Source: [Actinomadura] parvosata subsp. kistnae (lineage in GTDB: Bacteria; Actinomycetota; Actinomycetes; Streptosporangiales; Streptosporangiaceae). From it: a DNA stretch of 64,000 bases. The first letter of the stretch is position 1. Each line of letters begins with the position of its first letter. Where the stretch lies: assembly GCF_900323885.1 (NCBI RefSeq), contig NZ_OOHJ01000003.1, positions 117,406-181,405 of the forward strand, given 5' to 3'. Shown one piece after another: positions 51,143 through 59,876 of the stretch. The position numbers and the translations under genes are program-made. The notes beneath the pieces were generated by a model, which was not told the origin of the DNA, did not search any database, and worked only from the letters and a program-made list of their open reading frames with translations.

Positions 51143-53104
51143 TCAGCGCTCGAAGCGGCGGCCGGAGTTGCGGCGGTAGCCGCCGCCGGTGCCGCGCTCG
51201 TCGGAGCGGCCGCCGCCGGAGCGGTAGCCGTCGCGCGCCGGCGCCGCCGGGCGGTCGTCGGAGCGGAAGCCGCGGTCGCGGTCACGGTCGCCCGAGAACG
51301 GGCGGCCACGGTCGGAGCTGTAACGCGGGCCCCGGTCGTCCTGGCGGAACGAACCCTCCTGGCGGTAGGGGCCGTCCTGGCGGAACGGGCGGTCGTCGGA
51401 GCGGAAGCCGCCGCGACCCCGTCCGCCGTCACGGCGGCGGTCGTCGCCGAACGTGCGCGGCTCCTGCGAGCGCCCGAACGGCCGCTCGCCCTCGCCGTGC
51501 CGGCGCGGCCGCCGGTCGTCGCCATTGAAGGAACGCTCACCGCCGTTGAAGGAACGCTCACCACCGTTGAAGGAACGCTCGCCACCGTTGAAGGGACGCT
51601 CGCCACCGCTGAACGGCCGGTCGCCGTCCTCGTGGCGGCGCGGGCGCCGGTCGTCACCGCCGGCGAACGGGCGGCCGCCGTCGTCGTGGCGCCGCGGGCG
51701 GCGGTCCTCGAACGGGCGGTCACCGTCGTCGTGGCGGCGCGGGCGGCGCTCGCCGTCGAAGTCGCGGCGGCCACGGCGACCGCGGCGCTCGGAGACGCCG
51801 CCGTCACGGCGGGGACGCAGCGGCTTGCGGACGTCCGGCTCCCACACGGGGATGGACTCGCCGCTCGGCGTGCGGGCTCCGGTCACCTCGGCGACCCGGG
51901 GGTGGCCGGGCGTGGCCTTGAGGCGGAACGGGTGGATGCCGGCGCGGCGGGTGAGCGCGTCGGTGGAGCGGCGCTCGTTGGGCAGCACCAGCGTGACGAC
52001 GGTGCCCTTCTCGCCGGCGCGGGCCGTGCGGCCGCCGCGGTGCAGGTAGCTCTTGTGGTCCTGCGGCGGGTCGACGTGCAGTACGAGGCTGATGTTGTCG
52101 ACGTGGATGCCGCGCGCGGCGACGTCGGTGCAGACCAGCACGTTGATGGAGCCCTCGCGGAACTCCGACAGGATGCGGGTGCGCTGGTTCTGGCGCTTGC
52201 CGCCGTGCAGGCCGCCGGCCTTGACGCCGACGCGGGCGAGCTGCTTGCACAGCCGGTCGACGCCGTGCTGGGTGCGCACGAAGATGATCGTGCGGCCCTC
52301 ACGGTTGGCGATCTCGGCGATCACGTCGAACTTGTCGTCGCGGGTGACCTGCATCACGTGGTGCTCCATGGTGTCGACCGGCGAGGTCGCCGGGGCCACG
52401 GAGTGCGTGATCGGGTCCTTGAGGAAGCGCTGCACCAGCTTGTCGACGTCGCCGTCGAGCGTGGCGGAGAACAGCAGCCGCTGGCCGTCGGACGGGGTCT
52501 GCGCGAGCAGGTCCGTGACGACGGGGAAGAAGCCGAGGTCGCACATGTGGTCGGCCTCGTCGAGCACGCTGACCTCGATGTCCGACAGCGAGCACTCGCC
52601 CTGCCGGATGAGGTCGCCGAGGCGGCCGGGGGTGGCGATGACGACGTCGACGCCGCGCCGCAGGGCCTCGATCTGCTTGCCCATGGACATGCCGCCGACG
52701 ACGACCTTCATGCGCAGGCCGAGGCCGCGCCCGAGGGGCTCGAGGGCGTCGTGCACCTGGAGGGCGAGCTCGCGGGTGGGCACGAGGATCATCGCGCGCG
52801 GCCGGCCGGGAGCCGGCCGCACCCCGGCGATGCGCGCCATGGTGGGCAGGCCGAACGCGAGCGTCTTGCCGGAGCCGGTCTGGCCGCGGCCGAGCACGTC
52901 GTTGCCGGCGAGCACGTCGGGGATCGTCGCGCTCTGGATGGGGAACGGGCTGTCGAAGCCCAGCTTGGCCAGCCCGTTGACGAGCGGCTTGGGCAGGCCA
53001 AGCAGCTCGAACTCGGACGGGCCCGGCTCGGCGGCGGGGATCTCCGCGGCGGTCTCGGCCGCAGCGGAGGTGTCGCCGAGCGTGGGCATGACAGCGTCAA
53101 GCAT
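51143..53104 (-). CDS. DEAD-box RNA helicase with Arg/Gly-rich repetitive tail
   Basis: I take ATG 53104 (MLDAVMPTLGD); a GTG two codons upstream is also possible. Helicase motifs in order: Q motif FELLGLPKPLVNGLAKLGFDSPFPIQ, GQTGSGKT, PTRELALQ, VLDEADHM, SAT (FSATLD), and the domain 2 motifs ARGIHVDN and HRGGRTARAG, in residues 40-400. The last 230 residues are basic and low complexity (RRPRRHDDGDRPF, GGERSFN x4, FRQDG, GYRSGGGR), like the RNA-binding tails of cold-shock helicases such as DeaD/CsdA. It probably helps ribosome assembly or RNA turnover. The tail contains 21-bp repeats at 51534-51600. Confidence 0.92.
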   Translation of the reverse strand: MLDAVMPTLGDTSAAAETAAEIPAAEPGPSEFELLGLPKPLVNGLAKLGFDSPFPIQSATIPDVLAGNDVLGRGQTGSGKTLAFGLPTMARIAGVRPAPGRPRAMILVPTRELALQVHDALEPLGRGLGLRMKVVVGGMSMGKQIEALRRGVDVVIATPGRLGDLIRQGECSLSDIEVSVLDEADHMCDLGFFPVVTDLLAQTPSDGQRLLFSATLDGDVDKLVQRFLKDPITHSVAPATSPVDTMEHHVMQVTRDDKFDVIAEIANREGRTIIFVRTQHGVDRLCKQLARVGVKAGGLHGGKRQNQRTRILSEFREGSINVLVCTDVAARGIHVDNISLVLHVDPPQDHKSYLHRGGRTARAGEKGTVVTLVLPNERRSTDALTRRAGIHPFRLKATPGHPRVAEVTGARTPSGESIPVWEPDVRKPLRPRRDGGVSERRGRRGRRDFDGERRPRRHDDGDRPFEDRRPRRHDDGGRPFAGGDDRRPRRHEDGDRPFSGGERPFNGGERSFNGGERSFNGGERSFNGDDRRPRRHGEGERPFGRSQEPRTFGDDRRRDGGRGRGGFRSDDRPFRQDGPYRQEGSFRQDDRGPRYSSDRGRPFSGDRDRDRGFRSDDRPAAPARDGYRSGGGRSDERGTGGGYRRNSGRRFER

Positions 53105-53381
53105 GGTCACGAAAGTCGTGCCTTTCCGTCGAAGTGGCACGTCACTTCTGCGAAAGGACGAGCCAAGGTGTACGGCCCCGGGGGCCGCACGAGGTTCAAG
53201 GGCACCCGCCGCCATCGGGGGGCGGGGTCAAGATGAGGGGGACACACCCGGGGCACCGGCCGCAGGCGATGCGAAACGCGTGATGAGACGTCAGGTGTTC
53301 CTGTCACTCAACGCCGGGGATGTTATCGGATATTCCCCGGCTATGGGTCCGGACTTTCCGAAACCCGCAAGGCATGCTTAA
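53105..53381. other. leader region of the helicase gene
   Basis: Non-coding. On the minus strand a long GC-rich leader precedes the helicase start, with GGAAAGG about 17-23 bases before the ATG. Long leaders are common for cold-shock helicases. I see no gene and no clear promoter, although the region turns AT-richer near 53300-53350. Confidence 0.5.
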
Positions 53382-53407
53382 ACCCCTGACGTTTTACCGT
53401 CAGGGGT
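53382..53407 (-). terminator. hairpin terminator after the suf operon
   Basis: ACCCCTGACG (53382-53391) and CGTCAGGGGT (53398-53407) form a ten-base perfect stem with a ttttac loop, 14 bp beyond the stop of the last suf gene on the minus strand, followed by TTTAAG. Confidence 0.88.
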
Positions 53408-53420
53408 GACAGCAGAAAGA

Positions 53421-53780
53421 TCAGACGTTGAAGCCTAGCATACGAAGCTGCTCGCGCCCCTCGTCGGTGATCTTGTCAGGGCCCCATGGCGGCAGCCAGA
53501 CCCAGTTGATCTTCACGTCGGAGACCATGCCGTCGAGGGCCGAGTGCGCCTGGTCCTCGATCACGTCGGTCAGCGGGCAGGCCGCGCTGGTCAGCGTCAT
53601 GTCGATGGTCGCCACCGGCCGGCCGCCGTCGGCGGGGTCGAGGTTGAGCCCGTACACCAGGCCCAGGTCCACGACGTTGATGCCGAGCTCGGGGTCCACG
53701 ACGTCCTTGAGCGCCTCCATGACCTCCTCGACGGTGGTGTCACCGTCGTAGCCGGTCGGCGTCTCGGTGGGCTTGCTCAT
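53421..53780 (-). CDS. sufT: metal-sulfur cluster assembly factor, DUF59/SufT-type
   Basis: A 119-residue protein of the DUF59 fold: VEEVMEALKDVVDPELGINVVDLGLVYGLNL near 17-47, the loop with conserved Cys SAACPLTDVIEDQ near 67-79 and VKINWVWLPPWGPDKITDEGREQLRMLGF at the end. These small proteins aid Fe-S maturation or transfer and usually close actinobacterial suf operons. The ATG overlaps the sufU stop by four bases (ATGA). Confidence 0.9.
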   Translation of the reverse strand: MSKPTETPTGYDGDTTVEEVMEALKDVVDPELGINVVDLGLVYGLNLDPADGGRPVATIDMTLTSAACPLTDVIEDQAHSALDGMVSDVKINWVWLPPWGPDKITDEGREQLRMLGFNV

Positions 53781-54217
53781 TGCCCAGCACTCCTCACAAC
53801 AGCGTCCTTGTAGGCCATCCAGGAAAGCAACGCGCATTTAACGCGCGCCGGGAATTTGGCCACGCCCGCGAACGCGACCGCGTCGCCGAGGACCTCCTCG
53901 TCGGCCTCCACCTGCCCCCTGCCCTGCATCAGCCGGGTGAACTCGTCGACGACCGAGAGCGTCTCGTCCACCGTGGAGCCGGTGGCCAGCTCGTGCAGCA
54001 CCGAAGCGGCGGCCTGGCTGATCGAGCAGCCCTGCCCCTCGTAGGACACGTCCAGGATCTTGCCGGCGTCGCCCACCTTGACCCTGAGCGTGATCTCGTC
54101 GCCGCACGTCGGGTTCACGTGGTGAACCTCGGCGTCGTACGGCTCGCGCAGCCCCCGCCCCTGCGGGTGCTTGTAGTGCTCCAGGATCAGCTCCTGGTAC
54201 ATCGACTCGCCGATCAT
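53777..54217 (-). CDS. sufU: Fe-S scaffold/sulfur relay protein SufU
   Basis: A 146-residue IscU-like protein with Cys38-Asp40 (NPTCGDEI), Cys64 (GQGCSIS) and Cys128 (ARVKCAL), the zinc/sulfur-relay residues of SufU. It accepts sulfur from the desulfurase SufS, encoded just upstream (two-base gap). In Gram-positive bacteria SufU replaces SufE. The start MIGESMYQELILEHYKHPQGRG fits the family. Confidence 0.95.
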   Translation of the reverse strand: MIGESMYQELILEHYKHPQGRGLREPYDAEVHHVNPTCGDEITLRVKVGDAGKILDVSYEGQGCSISQAAASVLHELATGSTVDETLSVVDEFTRLMQGRGQVEADEEVLGDAVAFAGVAKFPARVKCALLSWMAYKDAVVRSAGQ

Positions 54218-54219
54218 GG

Positions 54220-55476
54220 CTATGCGAACACCTTCTGAACGTGATGCAGGCCGCGCACCAGGGCATCGATCTCGCCCGTGGTGTTGTACAGGTAGAACGA
54301 CGCCCGCGTGGTCGCGGGTATTCCGAAGCGCAGGTGCAGCGGGCGCGCGCAGTGGTGCCCGACGCGGACGGCCACGCCGAACTGGTCGTCGAGGATCTGC
54401 CCGACATCGTGCGGGTGGATGCCCTCCAGGGTGAAGGACACCGTGGCCCCGCGCCCCTCCAGCGTCTCGGGGCCGATGACGCGCAGCGTCGGCACCTCGC
54501 GCAGGGCTTCCAGCGCGTACGCCGTCAGCTCCCGCTCGTGCGCCTCGATGGCGTCGAGCCCGACCTCGGTGAGGTAGTCGACGGCCGCGCCGAGCCCGAT
54601 GGCCTCGACGATCGGCGGCGTGCCCGCCTCGAACTTGTGCGGGATCGGCGCGTACGTCGAGTGGTCCATCCAGACCGCCTCGATCATCTCGCCGCCGCCC
54701 AGGAACGGGGGCATGGACTCCAGCAGCTCGGCCCGCCCCCACAGCACGCCGATGCCGGAGGGGCCGACCATCTTGTGGCCGGTGAAGGCCACGAAGTCGG
54801 CGCCCAGCTCCGTCATGTCGACCGGGTGGTGCGGCACGGACTGGGAGGCGTCGAGCGCGATGAGCGCGCCCACCTCGTGCGCCCGCGCGGCCACCTCGGC
54901 CACCGGGTTGACGGTGCCCAGGACGTTCGACTGGTGCGCGATCGAGACGATCTTCGTCCGCTCGGTGATGAGGGCGGGGTCGTAGTCGAGCCGCCCCTCG
55001 TCGGTGACGCCGAACCACTTCAGCGTCGCCCCGGTGCGCTGCGCGAGCAGCTGCCACGGCACGATGTTGGAGTGGTGCTCCATCTCGGAGATGACGATCT
55101 CGTCACCGGGGCCGAGGGTGAAGCGCGGGTCGGTGTTCGCCGGGTTGCCGAAGCTGTAGGCGAGCAGGTTGAGAGCCTCGGAGGCGTTCTTGGTGAAGAT
55201 CACCTCGTCGCGCGACGGCGCCCCGACGAAGCCCGCGATCTTGTCGCGGGCGCCCTCGTAGGCGTCGGTCGACTCGGCGCCGAGCACGTGCATGGCGCGC
55301 CCGACGTTGCTGTAGTGCAGCGCCAGGTGCTCCCGCATGGTCTCGATGACCTGGTTGGGCTTCTGTGAGGAGTTGCCCGAGTCGAGATAGACGAGCGGAC
55401 GCCCGTCGGGCAGCTCGCGGGAGAAGACCGGGAAGTCCTTCCTGATCTTCTCCACATCGAAGCTGGTGGAAGTCAT
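54220..55476 (-). CDS. sufS: cysteine desulfurase SufS
   Basis: A 418-residue class V PLP enzyme: YLDSGNSSQKPNQVIETM near 30, NASEALNLLAYSF, the Schiff-base Lys in FTGHKMVGPSGIGVLWG near 232, GTPPIVEAIGLGAAVDYL, and the catalytic Cys loop VGHHCARPLH near 375. It removes sulfur from cysteine, producing alanine, and passes it to SufU. Its start overlaps sufC by four bases. Confidence 0.95.
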   Translation of the reverse strand: MTSTSFDVEKIRKDFPVFSRELPDGRPLVYLDSGNSSQKPNQVIETMREHLALHYSNVGRAMHVLGAESTDAYEGARDKIAGFVGAPSRDEVIFTKNASEALNLLAYSFGNPANTDPRFTLGPGDEIVISEMEHHSNIVPWQLLAQRTGATLKWFGVTDEGRLDYDPALITERTKIVSIAHQSNVLGTVNPVAEVAARAHEVGALIALDASQSVPHHPVDMTELGADFVAFTGHKMVGPSGIGVLWGRAELLESMPPFLGGGEMIEAVWMDHSTYAPIPHKFEAGTPPIVEAIGLGAAVDYLTEVGLDAIEAHERELTAYALEALREVPTLRVIGPETLEGRGATVSFTLEGIHPHDVGQILDDQFGVAVRVGHHCARPLHLRFGIPATTRASFYLYNTTGEIDALVRGLHHVQKVFA

Positions 55477-56219
55477 GCAGATGCCTTCGTGTACTGCTCG
55501 TAGCCCTCGGCCTCGAGCTTCTCGGCCAGTTCGGGCCCGCCCTCCTCGACGATCCGGCCGGCCGCGAACACGTGCACGAAGTCCGGCTTCACGTAGCGCA
55601 GGATGCGGGTGTAGTGGGTGATGAGCAGCACGCCGGTCTCGCCCGAGGCGCGGAAGCGGTTGATGCCCTCCGACACCACGCGCAGGGCGTCGACGTCGAG
55701 GCCGGAGTCGGTCTCGTCGAGCACCGCGATCTTCGGCTTGAGCAGCTCCATCTGGAGGATCTCGTGGCGCTTCTTCTCGCCGCCGGAGAAACCCTCGTTG
55801 AGGTTGCGCTGGGCGAAGGCGGGGTCGATGGACAGCGCGTCCATGCCGGCCTTCAGGTCTTTGGCGAACTCGCGCAGCTTCGGCGCCTCGCCGCGCACGG
55901 CGGTGACGGCCGAGCGCAGGAAGTTCGACACCGACACGCCGGGGACCTCGACCGGGTACTGCATGGCCAGGAACAGGCCGGCGCGGGCGCGCTCGTCGAC
56001 CGACAGCTCCAGCAGGTCCACGCCGTCGAGCAGCACCTGGCCGCCGGTGATCGTGTACTTGGGGTGGCCGGCGATGGCGTAGGCGAGCGTCGACTTGCCC
56101 GAGCCGTTCGGGCCCATGATGGCGTGGGTCTGCCCGGCCTTCACGGTCAGGTTGACGCCGCGCAGGATTTCCTTGTCCTCGACGGCGACCTGGAGGTCAC
56201 GGATCTCAAGGGTGGACAT
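55473..56219 (-). CDS. sufC: Fe-S assembly ATPase SufC
   Basis: A 248-residue ABC ATPase without membrane domain: Walker A GPNGSGKST near 37, FSGGEKKRHEILQMEL near 144, Walker B AVLDETDSGLD near 165, and the H-loop LITHYTR. It forms the SufBCD scaffold complex with SufB and SufD. Five bases separate it from the ferredoxin gene. Confidence 0.96.
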   Translation of the reverse strand: MSTLEIRDLQVAVEDKEILRGVNLTVKAGQTHAIMGPNGSGKSTLAYAIAGHPKYTITGGQVLLDGVDLLELSVDERARAGLFLAMQYPVEVPGVSVSNFLRSAVTAVRGEAPKLREFAKDLKAGMDALSIDPAFAQRNLNEGFSGGEKKRHEILQMELLKPKIAVLDETDSGLDVDALRVVSEGINRFRASGETGVLLITHYTRILRYVKPDFVHVFAAGRIVEEGGPELAEKLEAEGYEQYTKASA

Positions 56220-56224
56220 GTTGC

Positions 56225-56551
56225 TCAGGACTCCTTCGAGAGCGAGACGAGGACGTCATCGCCGTCGATCTTGACTGTGTAGACGTTCACGGGTTGGGTG
56301 GCGGGCGGCCCGGTGGGCTTGCCGGTGTGGATGTCGAAGCACGAGCCGTGCAGCCAGCACTCCAGGGTGCCGTCGTAGACCTCGCCCTCGCTGAGCTTGA
56401 CCTCGGCGTGGGAGCACACGTCGTGCAGGGCGAAGACGTCTTCGCCCTTGCGGACCAGCGCCACCGGGGTCTCGTCGGCGCCGACCTCGACGCCGATGAC
56501 TCCCCCGTCGGGAATGTCCGCGACCTTGCACACCTTCTCGAACGCGCTCAC
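56225..56551 (-). CDS. Rieske-type [2Fe-2S] ferredoxin in the suf operon
   Basis: A 108-residue Rieske domain with the two-Cys/two-His ligand set Cys46-x-His48 and Cys65-x2-His68 (CSH ... CWLH), characteristic of non-heme oxygenase ferredoxins. GTG 56551 overlaps the sufD stop by four bases. Such a protein sits between sufD and sufC in many actinobacteria; it may supply electrons to Fe-S assembly, but this is unproven. Confidence 0.9.
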   Translation of the reverse strand: MSAFEKVCKVADIPDGGVIGVEVGADETPVALVRKGEDVFALHDVCSHAEVKLSEGEVYDGTLECWLHGSCFDIHTGKPTGPPATQPVNVYTVKIDGDDVLVSLSKES

Positions 56552-57669
56552 CGGGACAGCTCCGCCTCCAGCGCGTTCATGACGCGCTCGCGGATCTCCT
56601 CGATCTGGATCTTCTCGACGAGCTGGCCGAGGAAGCCCCGCACGACCAGGCGGCGCGCCTCGTCGTAGGGGATGCCGCGGGCCTGGAGGTAGAAGATGTG
56701 CTCGTCGTCGAGGCGGCCGGAGGCGGAGGCGTGCCCCGCGCCGGCGACCTCGCCGGTGAGGATCTCCAGATTGGGCACCGAGTCGGCGCGGGCGCCGTCG
56801 GTGAGGATGAGGTTGCGGTTGAGCTCGTAGGTGTCGGTGCCCTCGGCCTCGACCCTGATGATCACGTCGCCGATCCAGACGGCGTGCGCGGCCTCGCCCT
56901 GCAGCGCGCCGCGGTAGTCGACGTTGCTCTTGCAGTTGGGCTGCGAGTGGTCGACCAGCAGGCGGTGCTCCAGGTGCTGCCCGGCGTCGACGAAGTAGAC
57001 GCCCGACATGTCGGCGTCGCCGCCCGGCGCCGTGTAGGTGACGCTGGGCGACAGGCGGACGAGGTCGCCGCCGAGCGTCACCACGAAGCTGCGGAACGTC
57101 GCGTCCTTGGCGAGCTGCGCGTGGTGGTGGGAGACGTGGACCGCGTCGTCGTCCCAGTCTTGGAGGCTGACGACCTTGAGGTTGGCGCCGTCGCCGACGA
57201 CGAACTCGATGTTGTCGGCGTAGACGGCGCTGCCCTTGTGGTCGAGCACGAGCACGGCCTCGGCCATCGGCTCCACCTTGACCACGATGTGGCCGTAGGT
57301 GGCGCCGTCGCCCTCGCCGGTCAGCGTCAGCACGGTCGGCTTGGAGGTGACGGCCTCGCGCGGCACCGTGATCACGGTGGCCTTCTCGAAGGTGTTCCAC
57401 GCCTGGGCGCTGACCCGGTCGGTCGGCATGAACGACTTGCCCACGCGGGCGTCGTCGCGGCCGACCGTCTCGACGGTGACCTCGGGGGCGGCGTCGACGT
57501 CGACGCGGACGTGGCCCACGGGCTCGGCCTTGCCGTTGTGCAGGCCCTTCAGGCGCGACAGCGGCGTGAAGCGCCACGCCTCCTCGCGCCCGGTCGGGAC
57601 GTCGAAGTCGCCCAGGTCGTAGGACGCCTTCTCGTGCAGGGTCGACAGGGGCTTCTCGTTCAGGCCCAT
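56548..57669 (-). CDS. sufD: Fe-S scaffold complex protein SufD
   Basis: A 373-residue SufB/SufD family protein with a right-handed beta-helix: YDLGDFDVPTGREEAWRFTPLSRL at the N-terminus, HHHAQLAKDATFRSFVVTLGGDLVRLSPSVTYTAPG in the centre, and the C-terminal helical end VRGFLGQLVEKIQIEEIRERVMNALEAEL. It overlaps sufB by one base (TGATG). It complexes with SufB and SufC for cluster assembly. Confidence 0.95.
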   Translation of the reverse strand: MGLNEKPLSTLHEKASYDLGDFDVPTGREEAWRFTPLSRLKGLHNGKAEPVGHVRVDVDAAPEVTVETVGRDDARVGKSFMPTDRVSAQAWNTFEKATVITVPREAVTSKPTVLTLTGEGDGATYGHIVVKVEPMAEAVLVLDHKGSAVYADNIEFVVGDGANLKVVSLQDWDDDAVHVSHHHAQLAKDATFRSFVVTLGGDLVRLSPSVTYTAPGGDADMSGVYFVDAGQHLEHRLLVDHSQPNCKSNVDYRGALQGEAAHAVWIGDVIIRVEAEGTDTYELNRNLILTDGARADSVPNLEILTGEVAGAGHASASGRLDDEHIFYLQARGIPYDEARRLVVRGFLGQLVEKIQIEEIRERVMNALEAELSR

Positions 57670-59081
57670 CAGCCGACGGCTCCTTCCATCTGCAGCTCGA
57701 TCAGCCGGTTGAGCTCGAGCGCGTACTCCATGGGCAGCTCACGCGCGATCGGCTCGACGAAGCCGCGCACGATCATCGCCATCGCCTCGTCCTCGTCGAG
57801 GCCGCGGCTCATGAGGTAGAACAGCTGGTCCTCGCTGACCTTGGAGACCGTGGCCTCGTGGCCCATCGAGACGTCGTCCTCGCGGACGTCGACGTAGGGG
57901 TAGGTGTCGGAGCGGCTGATCTGGTCGACGAGCAGGGCGTCGCACTTGACGGTGCTGGCGCTGCCGTGGGCGCCCTCCTCGATCTGCACGAGACCGCGGT
58001 AGGAGGTGCGGCCGCCGCCGCGCGCCACCGACTTGGAGATGACGCTGGAGCTGGTGTTGGGCGCCAGGTGCACCATCTTGGAGCCGGCGTCCTGGTGCTG
58101 GCCCTCGCCGGCGAACGCGACGCTCAGCGTCTCGCCCTTGGCGTGCTCGCCCATGAGGTAGACGGCCGGGTACTTCATCGTGACCTTGGAGCCGATGTTG
58201 CCGTCGATCCACTCCATGGTCGCGCCCTCGTAGGCGACGGCGCGCTTGGTGACCAGGTTGTAGACGTTGTTCGACCAGTTCTGGATGGTCGTGTAACGGC
58301 AGCGGGCGTTCTTCTTCACGATGATCTCGACGACCGCGCTGTGCAGCGAGTCGGAGGAGTAGATCGGCGCGGTGCAGCCCTCGACGTAATGAACGTAGCT
58401 GTTCTCGTCGACGATGATCAGGGTGCGCTCGAACTGGCCCATGTTCTCGGTGTTGATCCGGAAGTAGGCCTGCAGCGGGATCTCGACCTCGACGTTCGGC
58501 GGCACGTAGATGAACGAGCCACCGGACCACACGGCGGTGTTGAGGGCGGCGAACTTGTTGTCGCCCACGGGGATCACCGAGCCGAAGTACTCCTTGAAGA
58601 GCTCCTCGTGCTCCTTGAGGCCCGTGTCGGTGTCGACGAAGATGACACCCTTCTCCTCGAGGTCCTCACGGATCTTGTGGTAGACGACCTCGGACTCGTA
58701 TTGCGCCGCGACGCCGGCGATGAGGCGCTGCTTCTCCGCCTCGGGGATGCCGAGCTTGTCGTAGGTGTTCTTGATGTCGGCGGGCAGCTCGTCCCAGGAG
58801 GCGGCCTGCTTCTCCGTCGAGCGCACGAAGTACTTGATGTTGTCGAAGTCGATGCCGGTGAGGTCGGAGCCCCACGTGGGCAGCGGCTTCTTGTCGAACA
58901 GGCGGAGGCCCTTCAGGCGAAGGTCGAGCATCCACTCCGGCTCGTTCTTGAGCGCGGAGATGTTGCGGACGACCTCCTCGGACAGGCCTCGCTTGGCCGC
59001 CGCACCCGCGGCATCCGGGTCGGCCCAGCCGAACTTGTAATTCCCGAGGCCTTCCAGCTCCGGGCGGTCGGTGACAGTCAC
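57669..59081 (-). CDS. sufB: Fe-S scaffold complex protein SufB
   Basis: A 470-residue protein: [59 protein letters not shown] near 12-70, [53 protein letters not shown] and the C-terminal [48 protein letters not shown]. The conserved Cys in [14 protein letters not shown] is visible. It is the scaffold holding the nascent cluster. Its start overlaps the sufR stop by four bases. Confidence 0.97.
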   Translation of the reverse strand: MTVTDRPELEGLGNYKFGWADPDAAGAAAKRGLSEEVVRNISALKNEPEWMLDLRLKGLRLFDKKPLPTWGSDLTGIDFDNIKYFVRSTEKQAASWDELPADIKNTYDKLGIPEAEKQRLIAGVAAQYESEVVYHKIREDLEEKGVIFVDTDTGLKEHEELFKEYFGSVIPVGDNKFAALNTAVWSGGSFIYVPPNVEVEIPLQAYFRINTENMGQFERTLIIVDENSYVHYVEGCTAPIYSSDSLHSAVVEIIVKKNARCRYTTIQNWSNNVYNLVTKRAVAYEGATMEWIDGNIGSKVTMKYPAVYLMGEHAKGETLSVAFAGEGQHQDAGSKMVHLAPNTSSSVISKSVARGGGRTSYRGLVQIEEGAHGSASTVKCDALLVDQISRSDTYPYVDVREDDVSMGHEATVSKVSEDQLFYLMSRGLDEDEAMAMIVRGFVEPIARELPMEYALELNRLIELQMEGAVG

Positions 59082-59785
59082 CTTCCGGTCTCCTTGCTCT
59101 TGTCTCTATGTGCGGAATCGGCCAAAGACTGCGGGGTCACGTGCGTCGTGCACACCCCGTCGCCGTGGGCGATCGTGGCCAGGCGCTGCACCGGGGTGCC
59201 GAGAAGCTGCGCGAACGCCTCCGTCTCGGCCTCACACAGCTGCGGGAACTCCGCGGCCGCGTGCGCCACCGGGCAGTGGTGCTGGCAGAGCTGGTCGCCG
59301 CCCGACTTGGCCTTGGTGGCCGAGGCGGCATACCCCTCTGCCGACAGCGCCTGCGCCAGCACCTGCACGCGCTGGTCCGCGGGCACCGTCGCCATGACCG
59401 GCTGCAGTCGCTCCAGCAGGCTGGAGACCTGCTCGCGGGCGAAGTCGGACACGGCTTCTCGCCCCAGACGCTCGGCCAGGAAGCGCAGCGCGCGCCCGGC
59501 CAGGTCGTCGTAGGCGTGCTCGAAAGCACTGCGCCCCGCGTCGGTGATCGCGAACAGCTTGGCCGGCCGTCCGCGCCCGCGCTGACCGCGCGGGCGCACG
59601 GTGCGAGGCTCGATCATCCCGTCGGCCAGCAGCGCGTCGAGGTGACGCCGGACGGCGGCGGGCGTGAGCCCGAGCCGCTCGCCGAGTGCCGCGGCCGCGA
59701 CGGGACCATGCTCAAGAATCAGCCTGGCCACGCGGGCGCGGGTGCCGCGCTCACCACCGGGCTCCATCGTGGGCATGTTTTTCAC
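59078..59785 (-). CDS. sufR: Fe-S cluster sensing repressor SufR
   Basis: A winged helix-turn-helix ([40 protein letters not shown], residues 20-59) and a helical C-terminal part containing Cys167, Cys171, Cys184 and Cys212, of which three would bind a [4Fe-4S] cluster in SufR proteins. It is the first gene of the suf operon. GTG 59785 ([11 protein letters not shown]) has no ribosome site and lies inside the operator sequence, so a leaderless transcript is plausible; ATGs at codons 4 and 7 are alternatives. Loss of the cluster should release repression of the operon. Confidence 0.9.
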   Translation of the reverse strand: MKNMPTMEPGGERGTRARVARLILEHGPVAAAALGERLGLTPAAVRRHLDALLADGMIEPRTVRPRGQRGRGRPAKLFAITDAGRSAFEHAYDDLAGRALRFLAERLGREAVSDFAREQVSSLLERLQPVMATVPADQRVQVLAQALSAEGYAASATKAKSGGDQLCQHHCPVAHAAAEFPQLCEAETEAFAQLLGTPVQRLATIAHGDGVCTTHVTPQSLADSAHRDKSKETGR

Positions 59786-59796
59786 AACATCAGTGT
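59782..59796 (-). promoter_or_regulatory. SufR operator over the sufR start codon
   Basis: On the minus strand the sequence reads ACACTgatgtTGTGA, matching ACACT-N5-TGTGA, the operator form I recall as described for mycobacterial SufR. It spans the GTG start at 59785-59783, so repressor binding would cover the beginning of the gene and the transcription start. Confidence 0.75.
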
Positions 59797-59857
59797 GCCG
59801 TAATTCCTTCCCGCATCACAAACGGATCCGAGCAGGGGCGGGAATGGAATTTGTCAC

Positions 59858-59876
59858 GCAGGGTAGCCTTACCTAA
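59858..59876 (-). promoter_or_regulatory. iron box (DtxR/IdeR-like) upstream of sufR
   Basis: TTAGGTAAGGCTACCCTGC on the minus strand matches the DtxR/IdeR consensus TTAGGTWAGSCTWACCTAA at 16 of 19 positions. It lies 73-91 bp before the sufR GTG and overlaps the last codon and stop of the efflux gene. It suggests an additional iron-dependent control of the Fe-S operon. Confidence 0.7.
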
